Shown piece after piece: positions 39,000 through 49,954 of a stretch of 64,000 nt of DNA (the first letter of the stretch is position 1; each line of letters begins with the position of its first letter). This stretch comes from Hormoscilla sp. GM7CHS1pb. Its GTDB lineage: Bacteria; Cyanobacteriota; Cyanobacteriia; Cyanobacteriales; Desertifilaceae. The stretch covers positions 1-64,000 of the forward strand of contig JACONN010000001.1 of the NCBI GenBank assembly GCA_014323675.1, written 5' to 3'. The translations under genes and the position numbers were made by a program. Under the pieces are notes generated by a model. The model worked only from the letters and a program-made list of their open reading frames with translations. It was not told the DNA's origin and made no database searches.

Positions 39000-39421
39000 G
39001 ACTGTAAAATCAATGCCAAAGCCCGATCGAGAATTTCCTCTCGATCGACCATTTGTTCTAAAACCCTAACCTCGTAGCGTTCTTCATCTATTTCTAAGGA
39101 AGCCTTGTTAATAGCTTGTCGAAAAGCTTTTTCTAAAGTGAGACGCAAATCTTCTGAATCCAAGTAAAAACCCTTAGATTTAGGACGCTGATTTAACTCC
39201 TGAATTTCTAGAACCGAGTTGCGAATGGAAACCTCCCCAGAACCTGTAGAGCGATTTTCAACTTGCTGCTTAATCAGATGCAGCAGTAGAATAACTGCAA
39301 AACTACGAATGTTATTAATGATATTCTTTTTGCTCATTTCTTCAAGTTCTTCGACAATGGCTAACGATCCTGGTATATCGCCTTTTAGCAGCAAGTCTTT
39401 GAGTGCAAACAATTCTTCCAT
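38981..39421 (-). CDS. DUF29-like hypothetical protein ending in the minisatellite
   Basis: 146 residues: LLLKGDIPGSLAIVEELEEM, FAVILLLHLIKQQ and VSIRNSVLEIQELNQRPKSK parallel the protein at 29701. The last five residues and stop (GVRE-stop) are encoded by the octamer array, so its natural C-terminus has probably been replaced. Function unknown. Confidence 0.7.
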   Translation of the reverse strand: MEELFALKDLLLKGDIPGSLAIVEELEEMSKKNIINNIRSFAVILLLHLIKQQVENRSTGSGEVSIRNSVLEIQELNQRPKSKGFYLDSEDLRLTLEKAFRQAINKASLEIDEERYEVRVLEQMVDREEILDRALALILQSEGVRE

Positions 39422-40218
39422 AATGACTACCTCAAGCTATGAATGTTTTCATGTAGATAACTACGGTCATATAGATAGCCCCTGCGATCGCATTCTAGCA
39501 ACAAAAGGGGATGCACCAGCTTCGCGGCGCAACATTTCAGCATACTGGTATCGTCGTTCCATGTCGGCATCAAGCTCTTCTTTCCGATCCCCTGTTTGAT
39601 TATCTTATCGAAGCACGATAGCATCTACAGATGATTATACCATTTTGTCAAAACAATGCCATAAATTTTTTAAGCATTATGGTATTAGTCGGTTTCAACT
39701 CATATCTTGCACCATTTTCAACTAGAGGCTCCGCCTCCAGAACTCGTTCCCAGGCTCCGCCTAGGAACGAGGGTAAAAAACACTTTATCCACAATATTTT
39801 CAGTGGGTTTTAACCCACTTTAGCCTCGTTACCAGGCTGCGCCAGGTAACGCCGTGGGTTTGAACCCACGGCGGGCCAGGAGACCAATTGAGAATGATGC
39901 AATATCTCAGTTTCAACCGAATTTGCGCCTCGAAACCTGGCTCCCGCCTGGTAACGCCAGGGGGTTTGAAGTGCGAAGTCAGGCAATTCCAATAGCTTAT
40001 CCTGCCAGAAATGCAAGCCGATCGCATTAGCGATTTGTATCTCCTTGTTCGAGCAGAAGGGCCAGTTTTGGCTGGCAACAAACGTAACATCCATCTCCTG
40101 GGACTATCCCCTTGGGAGTAAATGTCTTCATCTCTACTAATGTAGTACAAGCATAATTCAAAAAACGGAACCAATGAACCAAGGCAGGCAAAAAAACAGG
40201 CGATCGCCCATCACCAGG
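39422..40218. other. Gene-poor interval with two relics and repeat hairpins
   Basis: On the minus strand, 39467-39606 reads TGDRKEELDADMERRYQYAE and ends VARMRSQGLSI without a start; 39968-40094 reads MDVTFVASQNWPFCSNKEIQ and on to LLELPDFAL, ending in a repeat. Both look like gene ends whose rest is gone. Between them lie hairpins AGTGGGTTTTAACCCACT, gttaccaggctgcgccaggt and cgtgggtttgaacccacg (about 39800-39870). No complete gene. Confidence 0.45.
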
Positions 40219-40246
40219 TTGACAGAGAGAGAAAATCTGGTATAAT
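40219..40246 (+). promoter_or_regulatory. Consensus sigma-70 type promoter of rpsB-tsf
   Basis: TTGACA at 40219-40224 and TATAAT at 40241-40246, spaced by 16 bases: both hexamers perfect. Transcription would start near 40253, giving a leader of about 150 bases before rpsB. Confidence 0.8.
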
Positions 40247-40327
40247 GGCTGGCAAAAAAATAAATTTCATCTAGTTAAGCAAAAGAGCGATCTCTGTGCT
40301 AATCTAGGGAAGTTGTCAAACTCACAC

Positions 40328-40371
40328 ATCCAGGATTTCGGGTGTTTCCACTGGAAATGCACCTGGATGGA
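40328..40371 (+). promoter_or_regulatory. Hairpin in the rpsB leader
   Basis: ATCCAGGATTTCGGGTGTTT...ATGCACCTGGAT can pair its ends (ATCCAGG/CCTGGAT), with an inner TTTCCA/TGGAAA stem. Autoregulatory leaders are known for S2 operons in other bacteria; a role here is inference. Confidence 0.4.
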
Positions 40372-40401
40372 GGCTAAACCCGAAAGGAGAGATCGAAATC
40401 A

Positions 40402-41190
40402 ATGCCAGTAGTCTCATTAGCAGAATTACTAGAGTCGGGAGTCCACTTCGGACACCAAACCCGTCGGTGGAACCCCCGGATGGATCGATACATCTTTACG
40501 GCCCGCAACGGGGTCCACATCATAGACTTGGTGCAGACAGCCCAGCTCATGGAGCAAGCCTATGAATACATGCGATCTGCCTCAGAACAGGGAAAAAAAG
40601 TGCTATTCGTCGGCACCAAGCGTCAAGCAGCTGGAATTATCGCCGAAGAAGCCACCCGTTGTGGGGCTTATTACATAAACCAGCGCTGGTTGGGGGGAAT
40701 GCTGACCAATTGGACGACAATCAAAAACCGGGTAGAGCGGCTCAAAGAATTAGAGCGGCTAGAGGAAACTGGCGGACTCGCCCTGCGCCCCAAAAAAGAA
40801 GGCTCCATGCTGCGCCGGGAAATGGAAAGGCTCCAGAAATACCTGGGCGGCATTAAAATGATGCGGAAAGTTCCCGACATCGTGGTGATAGTAGACCAGC
40901 GACGGGAGTACAATGCCGTTCGGGAATGCGAAAAACTGAAAATCCCGATCGTCGCCCTGCTAGACACGAACTGCGACCCCAACGCGGTGGATATTCCCAT
41001 CCCCGCCAATGACGATGCCATCCGATCGATTAAACTAATCGTAGGTAAATTAGCAGACGCCATCTATGAAGGGCGTCACGGTCAAGTGTATGTGGAAGAG
41101 GATTACGAAGAGTTCGTAGAGGCAGAAGAAGAGTACGACTACGACGATGTCGATATGTCAGAACACTCGGATGAGGAAGAAACAGAATAA
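40402..41190 (+). CDS. rpsB: 30S ribosomal protein S2
   Basis: 262-residue S2. [20 protein letters not shown] and [20 protein letters not shown] are signatures, with [14 protein letters not shown] and [17 protein letters not shown] following. It has the acidic cyanobacterial C-terminal tail ([15 protein letters not shown]). AAAGGAGAG precedes the ATG. tsf follows after 21 bases. Confidence 0.98.
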   Translation: MPVVSLAELLESGVHFGHQTRRWNPRMDRYIFTARNGVHIIDLVQTAQLMEQAYEYMRSASEQGKKVLFVGTKRQAAGIIAEEATRCGAYYINQRWLGGMLTNWTTIKNRVERLKELERLEETGGLALRPKKEGSMLRREMERLQKYLGGIKMMRKVPDIVVIVDQRREYNAVRECEKLKIPIVALLDTNCDPNAVDIPIPANDDAIRSIKLIVGKLADAIYEGRHGQVYVEEDYEEFVEAEEEYDYDDVDMSEHSDEEETE

Positions 41191-41211
41191 TAGCAAGGGT
41201 ACAAAAGCAAA

Positions 41212-41868
41212 ATGGCGGAAATATCAGCAAAACTCGTAAAAGAGTTACGAGAAAGAACGGGCGCTGGCATGATGGATTGCAAAAAGGCGCTCAAAGAAAG
41301 CGATGGGGATCAGGAAAAAGCCATAGAATGGCTGAGGAAAAAAGGACTCGCCTCTGCTGGGAAAAAAGCAGGGCGGGTAGCAGCAGAAGGGCTAGTGGAT
41401 AGCTACATCCACACAGGAGGAAGAATAGGCGTCCTGGTGGAAGTCAACTGCGAAACAGATTTTGTCGCCCGTCGCGAAGAGTTCCAAACCCTAGTGCGTA
41501 ACGTCGCCATGCAAATAGCAGCTTGTCCTAACGTGGAATACATAAGTGTCGAGGAGATCCCAGAAGAAATCGGAGCCAAAGAAAAGGAAATAGAAATGGG
41601 ACGAGAAGACCTGGCGAAAAAGCCGGACAACATCAAAGAAAAGATTGTCCAAGGTCGGGTAGAGAAGCGGTTGAAAGAGATGTGTTTGCTGGAGCAGCCC
41701 TACATTAAAGATCAAAATATCACGGTGTCGGAATTGATCAAGCAAAGCATAGCCCAGTTGGGAGAAAACATCAAGGTGCGTCGCTTTACTCGGTTTGTGC
41801 TGGGTGAAGGAATAGAAAAGGAAGTGCAGGATTTTGCGTCCGAAGTAGCAGCCCAGATGGGCCAATAA
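41212..41868 (+). CDS. tsf: Elongation factor Ts
   Basis: 218 residues, the short bacterial/cyanobacterial form. It regenerates EF-Tu-GTP. The N-terminal [20 protein letters not shown] and [15 protein letters not shown] are signatures; the C-terminal half has [14 protein letters not shown]. Cotranscribed with rpsB. Confidence 0.98.
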   Translation: MAEISAKLVKELRERTGAGMMDCKKALKESDGDQEKAIEWLRKKGLASAGKKAGRVAAEGLVDSYIHTGGRIGVLVEVNCETDFVARREEFQTLVRNVAMQIAACPNVEYISVEEIPEEIGAKEKEIEMGREDLAKKPDNIKEKIVQGRVEKRLKEMCLLEQPYIKDQNITVSELIKQSIAQLGENIKVRRFTRFVLGEGIEKEVQDFASEVAAQMGQ

Positions 41869-41877
41869 TGAATTGTC

Positions 41878-41904
41878 GGTTGGGTTTCGTGCGGAAACCC
41901 AACC
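41878..41904 (+). terminator. Hairpin after tsf
   Basis: GGTTGGGTTTC-GTGCG-GAAACCCAACC, a strong stem 10 bases after the tsf stop, without a marked T run. A near copy (gttgagtttcgtggggaaac followed by ccaacc) lies at 42059-42084, so it also belongs to a dispersed repeat. Confidence 0.55.
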
Positions 41905-42320
41905 TCTAACTGCTATTAACCTCGTTCGTTAGGTAACTAACGTCAAGCAAACCTAGGAAGATATGATATGATTGGGAGAAAAAGCGGAGATGTTGGCAAA
42001 TGGGATTAAATATGAATGCTGAGGGTAAAAATGTCAGTGCAATGAAATCAGTTGTAGGTTGAGTTTCGTGGGGAAACCCAACCTCTAGCTGCTGTTAAGG
42101 TAGATCGAGTTTGGGAAAAAAGTAAAAAAACCTACATGTTGTTGGTCATGAAGGTAGATTAGTGATAGAATGAATCAGAGTAACAAGGAGCGAGAAAAAG
42201 CAGTCGAGCAGTTAATTTGCATGAGGAGAAAAAAATAGCTCCATGTTATATTTTTCCAATTGGGAACTTGGAATTGCTTAAAGGCTGAGCAGTTGTGATA
42301 GTAAATATTGACATGAGATT
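41905..42320. other. Gene-free interval between tsf and the conserved hypothetical
   Basis: Besides the repeat of the post-tsf hairpin at 42059-42084 I see no coding frame of note and no RNA gene. The region is moderately AT-rich near 42110-42320 and may carry the promoter for the next gene. Confidence 0.5.
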
Positions 42321-43216
42321 ATGGATAGAGCGGAGCAGATAGCTCGGGAACTAGAAGCATTGGAAAAAGAGATCGAAGCATTAGCAGCAGAATTCCACCA
42401 AACCTACTCAGAATATCTGAAATCACTGGGACAGGTGGTGCGACAGGGGCTAATTCTGGCGAGCTATCATCTCTGCACTCAGGGGTATCCAGATCAGTTT
42501 CTGTGTTTGAGTTTGAACAACAAACAAAAATTGCAGCAAGGGATCAGACAGGTGGCTTCCAGGCCCAGCCACAGTTGCTGGCCCAGTTACATCCTCCAGG
42601 GCAACCAGCACAGGAGAAGCCAAAGGAAACCAACGTGGAAGCGTTTTTGCCCGGCTTACTAAATCAACCCTCGGAAAATATCTTATTGCCCCAGGAGGAG
42701 AAGCCACAGGAAAAAATAACACCAATGGACTTGGCCCAATGGCAGGAGAAATTGGAAAAAGCGATCGCCTCTACATTAGATACAGTCTCTCGTCAGACTA
42801 ATCTCTTACTCAAGCAAGGAAACATCCTCCCCAACCATCAGTTACCAGAATCAATTGTAGAAGCAGCTAAATCAGCTGCTAGTTCCTCGGAAACTGTCCC
42901 CGCTGGACCGCCCAACATTATTAACATGTTAATTGAAGCAGAAGGTCCTGGCAAGAAAAAGAAAGAGGAAGGATCGGGTGAAAACCCCGCCTCGACCTCG
43001 ACGGGGAAGCGGCGGATGCCCATCGGGATCATGGAAATCCATTTGCGGCTATCGGAACTAGAATTTGCCGACTCAACAGCGAGTTCTTGGCGTCAGAAAA
43101 TTCGTAACCTGAAGACCCAATTACAAACCCTAGGGCGGAAGTATCAGAAGAAACAACGAGAACGATCTGTTGCCCTGGCAGAAGCCGCATGGCGTTCCAC
43201 CTGGTTCGATGAATGA
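42321..43216 (+). CDS. Conserved hypothetical upstream of recG (frameshift near 42560)
   Basis: MDRAEQIARELEALEKEIEA begins an N-terminal coiled coil. The first frame (to 42662) and the second (from 42503) join if one C is added at 42559-42560, giving RQVASQAQPQLLAQLHPPGQ. The product would be about 298 residues with a Pro/Gln/Glu-rich middle and a helical C-terminus (GIMEIHLRLSELEFADSTAS). Genes of this type sit between tsf and recG in other cyanobacteria as I recall. Function unknown. Confidence 0.72.
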
Positions 43217-43437
43217 TATCATGTCAGCAGAAACCTGCCGGAAAATTAGTAAATAGCAATGGCGTAATAAATAGCCAAGAGAGAAGATAAGGTATATAAA
43301 GATAATTCAATATTGTGAGGGAGGAAATGGTAAAGCATAATTAGAGGAAAAATGGCAATTGAAAACTTGCCATTTACCGCCTCAAGTAGTAAGATAGGTA
43401 TGCAAGCAGACAAGATCTCAAGAGAGAGTTTTAACAA

Positions 43438-45938
43438 ATGATAGAAGCACCAGATTGGGAGAGATTAAAGAAAGCCTTGGCTGTAGAAGCAAAACATGGC
43501 TTTAGCAACATCGTCGGCAAGCAACCCTTTAGCGAGTTTCTCCAAGACCAGTTTAGCCAGCCACCTGCGGACCTGACGCCAGATGAGCGATGTCAGTGGC
43601 AGAAATTTGAGCAGGAATTTGCCAGTTATCCTGGCCTCAGTTTTGCTCTCCGACAGCAATTAGTAACGCAAGCGCGTCAGTATATCCATAGCTGTCAGCA
43701 AACCTGGGGAAATGGAGCAGGGGGAAATGGAGCAGGGGGAAATGGAGCAGGGGGAAAACCCTCCTGCGGAGAACAGAGTAAAATTGAACTGGGTTCTTCC
43801 ATCAGTAGGGTGGAATCTGCTGAAAGCGTGAGTATAGACCAACCTCTAGTCACGCTAAAAGGGGTGGGATTCAGAAATGGTCGGCTGCTGGAACTGCTGG
43901 ATTTGTTGACGGTCCGGGACTTGCTTTTCTACTACCCCCGTGACTATATTAATTATGCTCGTCAGGTGCCGATAAACGAGTTGCAACCAGGGGAAACGGT
44001 GACCATAGTCGGAGAAGTGAAGCGAGTCAGCTGCTTTAGTGCTGCCCGCAACAAGAAATTAACGATCCTGGATTTGTTGATGAAAGACAGCACCGGGCAA
44101 ATTAAAGTGTCCCGGTTTTTTGCAGGTAATTACTTTGGTACTAAATCCTGGCAAGAAAAAACTAAGCGTTCCTATCCAGTCGGGGCTTTGGTAGCTGCTT
44201 CTGGTTTGGTGAAGAGAAACAAATATGGCCTGACCCTAGATAGGCCAGAACTGGAAGTTTTAGAAGAGGAAAACAATAATGCGATCGAATCTCTGAATGT
44301 GGGGCGGTTGCTGCCAGTTTATGCCTTAACAGAAGGGGTGACAGCGGCGGTGGTCAGGAGGGCGGTGATGACAGCCTTACCAGCTACTAAAGACCTGGAG
44401 GAGACTCTCCCAGAACTTCTGCGGAAACAGTATGATTTGCTGGAGTTGCAAGAGGCGATCGCATCGATCCACTTTCCGGATGATGAGGAAGTCCTGAGAA
44501 CAGCCCGGCGGCGATTAATCTTCGATGAATTCTTATACCTGCAACTAGGATTTCTCCAGCGTCGCTATCAGCAAAAACAGGATCGAACGGGGATAAAAAT
44601 TAAAAAGACAGCCAAAGGAAAATTGATCGACAAGTTTTACAAACTGCTGCCTTTTGAGCTAACGGGGGCGCAAAATCGGGTAATTGACGAAATCCTGAAG
44701 GACTTAAAATCAACCACACCCATGAATCGCTTAGTGCAAGGAGATGTGGGGGCTGGTAAAACGGTAGTAGCAGTAGTAGCAATCCTCGCCGCGATTCAAT
44801 CAGGCTATCAAGCAGCATTAATGGCACCCACAGAAGTGCTAGCAGAACAGCATTACCGCAAATTATTAGGCTGGTTTAAGCTGTTGAAATTACCAGTAGA
44901 ATTGCTGACCGGTTCGACCAAAACAGCTAAACGTCGAGAAATTCACGCTCAATTGGAGACAGGAAAACTGCCGCTATTAGTTGGCACTCATGCCTTAATT
45001 CAAGAGACAGTCAACTTTCACCGCTTAGGTTTAGTGGTAATAGACGAACAGCACCGTTTTGGAGTCGGACAAAGGGCATTGTTGCTGCAAAAAGGTGAGG
45101 CCCCCATGTCCTAACCATGACCGCAACCCCAATTCCTCGTACCATGGCCCTGACCATTCATGGGGATTTAGACGTGAGTCAAATTGACTCACTTCCCCCA
45201 GGAAGAAAACCCATTCAGACAACAGTGTTAAGTAGCAGACAACGGAAAAAAGCTTATAACTTGATGCGCCAGGAAATCGCTCAAGGCCGGCAAGTTTATA
45301 TAGTTTTACCTTTAATTGAGGAATCGGAAAAACTCGATTTGCGTTCTGCCGTAGAAGAACATAAGCGACTGTCGAAAACAGTCTTTCCAGAATACAATGT
45401 CTGTCTGTTACACGGTCGCATGAGTTCGGCGGAAAAAGAAGAAGCAATTAATAATTTTCGGGATAATAAAACTCAAATTATTGTGAGCACGACCGTGATC
45501 GAAGTGGGAGTAGACGTGCCCAATGCCACGGTGATGATGATCGAAAATGCCGAACGTTTTGGATTATCCCAGTTGCACCAACTGAGGGGTCGCGTGGGTC
45601 GAGGCGATTGTAAATCCTATTGCTTGCTGATCGCTGGTTCCCAAACAGATGATGCCCGTCAGCGGTTAAATGTTTTGGAACAGTCCCAAGATGGCTTTTT
45701 TATTGCCGAAATGGATATGCGGTTGCGGGGACCGGGGCAAGTTTTGGGAACTCGTCAATCAGGGCTACCAGATTTTGCTTTGGCGAGTTTGGTAGAAGAC
45801 GAAGATGTGTTAGTATTGGCAAGAGATGCGGCAGAAAAGACTATGCTTCAGGATGAAACCCTTAACAGTTTTCCTTTGTTGAAAGCTGAGTTAGATCGTC
45901 GGTATCAGCGGGTTATGGGTGGCACGATGATGACCTGA
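43438..45938 (+). CDS. recG: ATP-dependent DNA helicase RecG (frameshift at 45101-45105)
   Basis: The first frame (43438-45114) has the wedge/OB domain (PVITLKGVGFRN-like start VTLKGVGFRNGRLLELLDLL), Walker A QGDVGAGKTVVAVVA, MAPTEVLAEQHYRKL, DEQHRFGVGQR. The second frame (45117-45938) continues TMTATPIPRTMALTIHGDLD and HQLRGRVGRG. One more C in the run at 45101-45105 gives APHVLTMTATPIPRT. The total is about 833 residues, normal for cyanobacterial RecG with its N-terminal extension, which here carries three GNGAG repeats (43728-43757). RecG remodels stalled forks. Confidence 0.92.
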
Positions 45939-45968
45939 TATCCTCGATAGAATATCAGGTCATTTTTT
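45931..45968 (+). terminator. Rho-independent terminator after recG
   Basis: TGACCTGATAT-loop-ATATCAGGTCA followed by TTTTTT: an 11-bp perfect stem with a T run, overlapping the recG stop codon. The clearest intrinsic terminator in the window. Confidence 0.9.
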
Positions 45969-46027
45969 ATCCTTCCCATGAAGAATGACTGAAAATCATG
46001 TTATCGTAGTAAATAGGAGAAGAGATC

Positions 46028-47365
46028 GTGGCATTTGATTACGACCTGTTTGTAATTGGTGCGGGTTCGGGGGGACTGGCGGCTGCTAAACGGGCCGCAT
46101 CCTATGGTGCTCAGGTGGCGATCGCCGAAGAGTCCGCCGACCTGGGGGGCACCTGCGTGAATCGCGGTTGCGTTCCCAAAAAACTGATGCTCTACGCCTC
46201 GGAATTTTCCCATAAATTTAAGACAGCGGCTGAGTATGGCTGGAGTCCGGTGTCAAGCAGCTTTAACTGGTCGGAGTTCATTGCCCAGAAAAATCAGGAA
46301 ATCCAGCGTCTCAACGGGGTATATGGCAATTCTCTAGCAGCAGCAGGGGTCTCACTGTTTAGGGGTCACGTTACTTTCATCGACGAACATACCCTGTCAG
46401 TTGGAGAACGAAAGATTACCGCCGCCAAAATCTTGATTGCGGTGGGGGCTAAACCCCAAAAACCGGAAATTCCCGGGATAGAACGGGCCATCACCTCTAA
46501 CGAAATCTTTCACCTGGCCCAGCAACCCCAGCGGATTGCGATCGTGGGGGTGGCTATATCGGTACGGAATTTGCTTGTATCATGAATGGTCTGGGTTCGG
46601 TGGTAACGCTAATCATGCGTCGCCATCTGATTTTGAACGGATTCGATGAGGATCTTAGAACTGGCGTACAAGCAGCCATGCAGCAACATGGAATTCGGAT
46701 AGTTTGCAACAGAGAAGTGGAAAAAATTGAACGGGTATCAACAGGTCTAAAAGTTACTTTACCCGACGATAGCATGACAGTTGATACTGTGCTGGCTGCT
46801 ACAGGTCGGATTCCTAATTTGAGTAACCTGGGTTGCGAAAAAGCTAGAGTAAAAAATTGCCAATGGCGCGATCGCCGTCGATTCGGAAAGTCGCACCAGT
46901 CAGCCCCATATTTTCGCCGTGGGAGACTGCACCGATCGCCGCAATCTCACCCCAGTGGCTATTGCTGAAGGTCGGGCCTTTGCCGATACCGAGTTTGGCG
47001 ATCGCCCCCGGATAATGAATTATGAATTTATCCCGAGTGCGGTATTTTCCCAACCAGAAGCTGCTACAGTAGGAATGAGCGAAGCCGAAGCCCGATCGCA
47101 ATTAGGGGAGGCGGTGAAAATTTATCGCAGCCAATTTAAGCCCTTGTACTATACTCTAACTCAGGAGCATGAGAAAACCCTGCTCAAGTTAGTGGTTGAC
47201 AGTCAAACAGAACGGGTGCTAGGTGCCCACATGGTCGGAGAACATGCCGCCGAGATTATCCAAATGTTGGCAGTTGCCCTCAAAATGGGTGCCACCAAAT
47301 CCGACCTGGACGCCACCATTGGCATTCATCCTTCGACAGCTGAAGAATTTGTCACCATGAAATAG
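46028..47365 (+). CDS. gor: Glutathione-disulfide reductase (two frameshifts)
   Basis: Reduces oxidised glutathione with NADPH. The first frame has the FAD motif GAGSGGLAAAKRAASYG, the redox disulfide GGTCVNRGCVPKKLM; the second MNGLGSVVTLIMRRHLILNG; the third DCTDRRNLTPVAIAEGRAFA and the catalytic HPSTAEE. Adding a G to 46546-46550 restores IVGGGYIGTEFACIMNGLG; removing one A from 46851-46856 restores KIANGAIAVDSESRTSQPHI. So a normal ~446-residue enzyme with two homopolymer errors or mutations. Confidence 0.9.
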
Positions 47366-47431
47366 CCCCTCGGGAAAATTGGCAGCGCAAATCTTGAAAG
47401 CTAGTAAACTGAAGTTAAGTAAACTTATCCC

Positions 47432-47995
47432 ATGTCACAGTTCATGACCGATCGTCGTCGTTTTTTTGCCATTCTCCTGGCCAGCTTTCTGGCAATCATT
47501 GTCTCATTTAACTTCACCCCAGCAGCATTAGCTTTGGGAGGCCCATTACCAGAACTGAACCAACCAGCACCAGACTTTACCCTGCCCACTAACACGGGTG
47601 ATGGTGAAATATCTCTCTGGGATTATCGCGGTCAATGGGTAGTAGTTTACTTCTATCCCAAAGATTTTACCTCTGGTTGCACCCTGGAAGCCCGTCTATT
47701 TCAGAGAGATTTGCCCAAATATATCGAACATAATACTCAAATCCTGGGCATTAGCGCTGATGACGTGGACTCCCACGCCCAATTTTGTGATACTGAAGGT
47801 TTGACATTCCCCCTGTTGGCTGATACTAATGGCGAAGTTAGTAAAGCCTATGGTTCTTGGATTTTCCTTTTGTCCCTCCGCCACAGCTTTATCATTGACC
47901 CAGATGGCATCCTGCGGGAAATATACACTGCTGTTTCCCCGGCAACTCACTCTCTAGAGGTGCTGGAACGTCTGGATCAATTGCAGCAAAGTTAG
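47432..47995 (+). CDS. PrxQ/BCP-type peroxiredoxin with signal peptide
   Basis: 187 residues. The N-terminus is a Sec signal with hydrophobic core FFAILLASFLAIIVSFNF and a likely cleavage at ALA-LGG, so it works in the thylakoid lumen or periplasm. The peroxidatic Cys lies in YPKDFTSGCTLEARLFQRD. The resolving Cys usual five residues later is absent; another Cys occurs in AQFCDTEGL. A 1-Cys or atypical mechanism is inferred. Confidence 0.9.
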   Translation: MSQFMTDRRRFFAILLASFLAIIVSFNFTPAALALGGPLPELNQPAPDFTLPTNTGDGEISLWDYRGQWVVVYFYPKDFTSGCTLEARLFQRDLPKYIEHNTQILGISADDVDSHAQFCDTEGLTFPLLADTNGEVSKAYGSWIFLLSLRHSFIIDPDGILREIYTAVSPATHSLEVLERLDQLQQS

Positions 47996-48303
47996 CATGC
48001 TGTAATCGCAATCGGGAAGTGGTTCATAGTTGATGGTTCCTCGGCTACCAAAAATTATCATACTATGAACCACGAACTATTAAATAAAAAGAACGGTACT
48101 AAAGAAAGGTGGTTTTGCGGATGTTCCCAGCGGGAATGATTTATCCTATGTAAATATCAAGCGAATAATGAAGCTAAAGGGAGCATGTCCAGAGCATTTT
48201 CGTTCGTTGTTTTGCTCTCAGACATAATCACCTAAATGCCCTATAGGGGATGGTACTGACCACCTCCGGGCAGGCGAGACGCCCGCCCTACGACTGACGC
48301 TAA
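47996..48303. other. Gene-free interval between convergent genes
   Basis: A short inverted repeat (atggttcctcggctaccaaa region to tatgaaccac) and, near 48267-48289, the dispersed GGGCAGGCGAGACGCCCGCC element. Nothing coding seen. Confidence 0.5.
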
Positions 48304-49146
48304 TCATTCAAAATCTGTAAATTGAGACCGCGCTAGCTGGGTTTGCTGCAATATCCGTGCGAGTGCGGTCCAATCTTCCTGCTGGATATGGGAAATCATC
48401 TGGTCGAGGGAATGGCGATAATTATGGAGCGATCGCAACAATTCGGGCCGATTATACTGTGCCATCATCAGACCCAATTCGGGATTGCCGCCTCCCACAC
48501 GGCTTGTATCCCGGAAACCAGAACTAGCTAGCTGTTGTACTAGCTTGAGTACCGCCGGATCGACCATGCAGGCGTCAATCAAACTGGCACTGACCATCAC
48601 CGGCAAATGAGAAATTAAGGCCACGGCCCGGTCATGGTCTGAGGGGCTACAGTGATACACTCGAGCTTGGAGCGAGCGGGCGATCTCGCAGAGGGTTTGC
48701 AGGGAAGCGGGTAGTGTTGAGGCCACAGGTGTTAACACGTAAGGTCGGCCAGCAAACAATTGTCGCTGTGCCGCATCTATACCACTCTGGGTAGTTCCCG
48801 CCATCGGGTGTCCGCCGACAAAATTAGACCAGATGGGGGTAATTGCTTCGACTACTGGCGTCTTGACCGAACCCACGTCTGTTAAAATTGTCGCGGGAGA
48901 TAAATGAGGAATAATTATCTTGACAGTGGGGACGATAGATGCGATCGGCGTGCAAATAAACACGATATCGGCGGCGGCAAGCAGACTGAAAGCAACGCTA
49001 GCATCGTCGGCAACCCCGCGCGCGATCGCCAGTTCGCAAGTATGTTGGTGGCGGCTGACTCCCAAAACCTTAAACCCCACCTGGCGCAAATCCAAGCCCA
49101 AAGATCCGCCAATCAGCCCCAGTCCTACAATACCAATATTCATCAT
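48304..49146 (-). CDS. tyrA: Arogenate/prephenate dehydrogenase
   Basis: 280 residues. NIGIVGLGLIGGSLGLDLRQ is the dinucleotide fold, LTDVGSVKTPVVEAI and FVGGHPMAGTTQSGIDAA the signature with the catalytic His. Cyanobacterial TyrA acts as NADP-dependent arogenate dehydrogenase, making tyrosine; specificity is by family. Starts ATGATG at 49146; the second ATG is equally likely. Confidence 0.93.
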   Translation of the reverse strand: MMNIGIVGLGLIGGSLGLDLRQVGFKVLGVSRHQHTCELAIARGVADDASVAFSLLAAADIVFICTPIASIVPTVKIIIPHLSPATILTDVGSVKTPVVEAITPIWSNFVGGHPMAGTTQSGIDAAQRQLFAGRPYVLTPVASTLPASLQTLCEIARSLQARVYHCSPSDHDRAVALISHLPVMVSASLIDACMVDPAVLKLVQQLASSGFRDTSRVGGGNPELGLMMAQYNRPELLRSLHNYRHSLDQMISHIQQEDWTALARILQQTQLARSQFTDFE

Positions 49147-49221
49147 GGTGCATCATTTTTAATCAGCTCAGCCCTAAAGGCATGATAGCCTTTAGTCCCA
49201 AACAAATCATAGGTACCAGCG

Positions 49222-49620
49222 ATGGAAGCAGAGGAAATAGTAAAAAGCTATGCAGCTGGAGAACGAGATGAAAAGAGTGCGATCGAGCTGACTGAGTTGA
49301 ATCTGAGTGGCGTCAATCTCAGCGAAGCCAATTTCAGCCGTGCCAACTTATCTGTAGCCAACCTCAAGGGAGCCAATTTACATGGCACTGATATGAGTCG
49401 GTCTGACATGAGCGGGGTAGACCTGAGAGAAGCGGACTTGAGACATGCCAATTTGAATCGCACTAATCTCAGTGGGGCTAACCTCAGTGGGGCTAACCTG
49501 AGATGGGTTGACCTGAGTGGGGCCAATCTTAGCTGGGCGGATCTGAGCGAGGCCAAGTTGAGCGGCACCAACAATCAGATTAGGAAGGTCAATAAGTATC
49601 TAAGTAAAATTATGGGCTAA
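49222..49620 (+). CDS. Small pentapeptide-repeat protein
   Basis: 132 residues: a 25-residue acidic helix then about 17 A(N/D)LSG-type pentapeptides (LNLSGVNLSEANFSRANLSV), ending in a basic tail. Forms a right-handed quadrilateral beta-helix. Divergent from tyrA. No binding partner can be deduced. Confidence 0.85.
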   Translation: MEAEEIVKSYAAGERDEKSAIELTELNLSGVNLSEANFSRANLSVANLKGANLHGTDMSRSDMSGVDLREADLRHANLNRTNLSGANLSGANLRWVDLSGANLSWADLSEAKLSGTNNQIRKVNKYLSKIMG

Positions 49621-49954
49621 AATATCACTTCCCTCAAATCTGCCGACGCCCTTAAAATCAGTTAAATTCTTTGATGTACCCACCCAGGTGGTGTTGACAA
49701 ATTCCAGCGCTCATATTTTCAATATATCATCACCCAACTTTTGGCAAGCGTTTATTAAATACCCCTGCCTAAAGATGATTCGGGAAACTCTCTGAAATTG
49801 TTAACATCACCTCTGCCTCCCATGAGTATGATAGCTGATTTTATTAAGGGGTTCTATTACCTGGAAAAATAGGATAAATTTTCCTTGAGAATTTAGAGGG
49901 TAGAAAAATCAATAATAATAGACCGGAAAAATTGATAATAAACAATTGATAATC
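49621..49954. other. Gene-free interval before the SUI1-like gene
   Basis: AT-rich, with no repeat of note and no coding frame. Probably promoter region of the following gene. Confidence 0.45.

Noticed and set aside
38624..39077. Three long plus-strand frames rich in LPHSLTPS
   Set aside because: They arise because an 8-base repeat stays open in all three frames; no start context or homologue.
39847..39870. tRNA T-loop-like GGGTTTGAACCC
   Set aside because: Part of a dispersed palindrome; no acceptor or anticodon arms around it. Same for 60727. I found no tRNA in the window.
45031..45447. 138-residue minus-strand frame opposite recG
   Set aside because: Antisense shadow of the helicase motifs.
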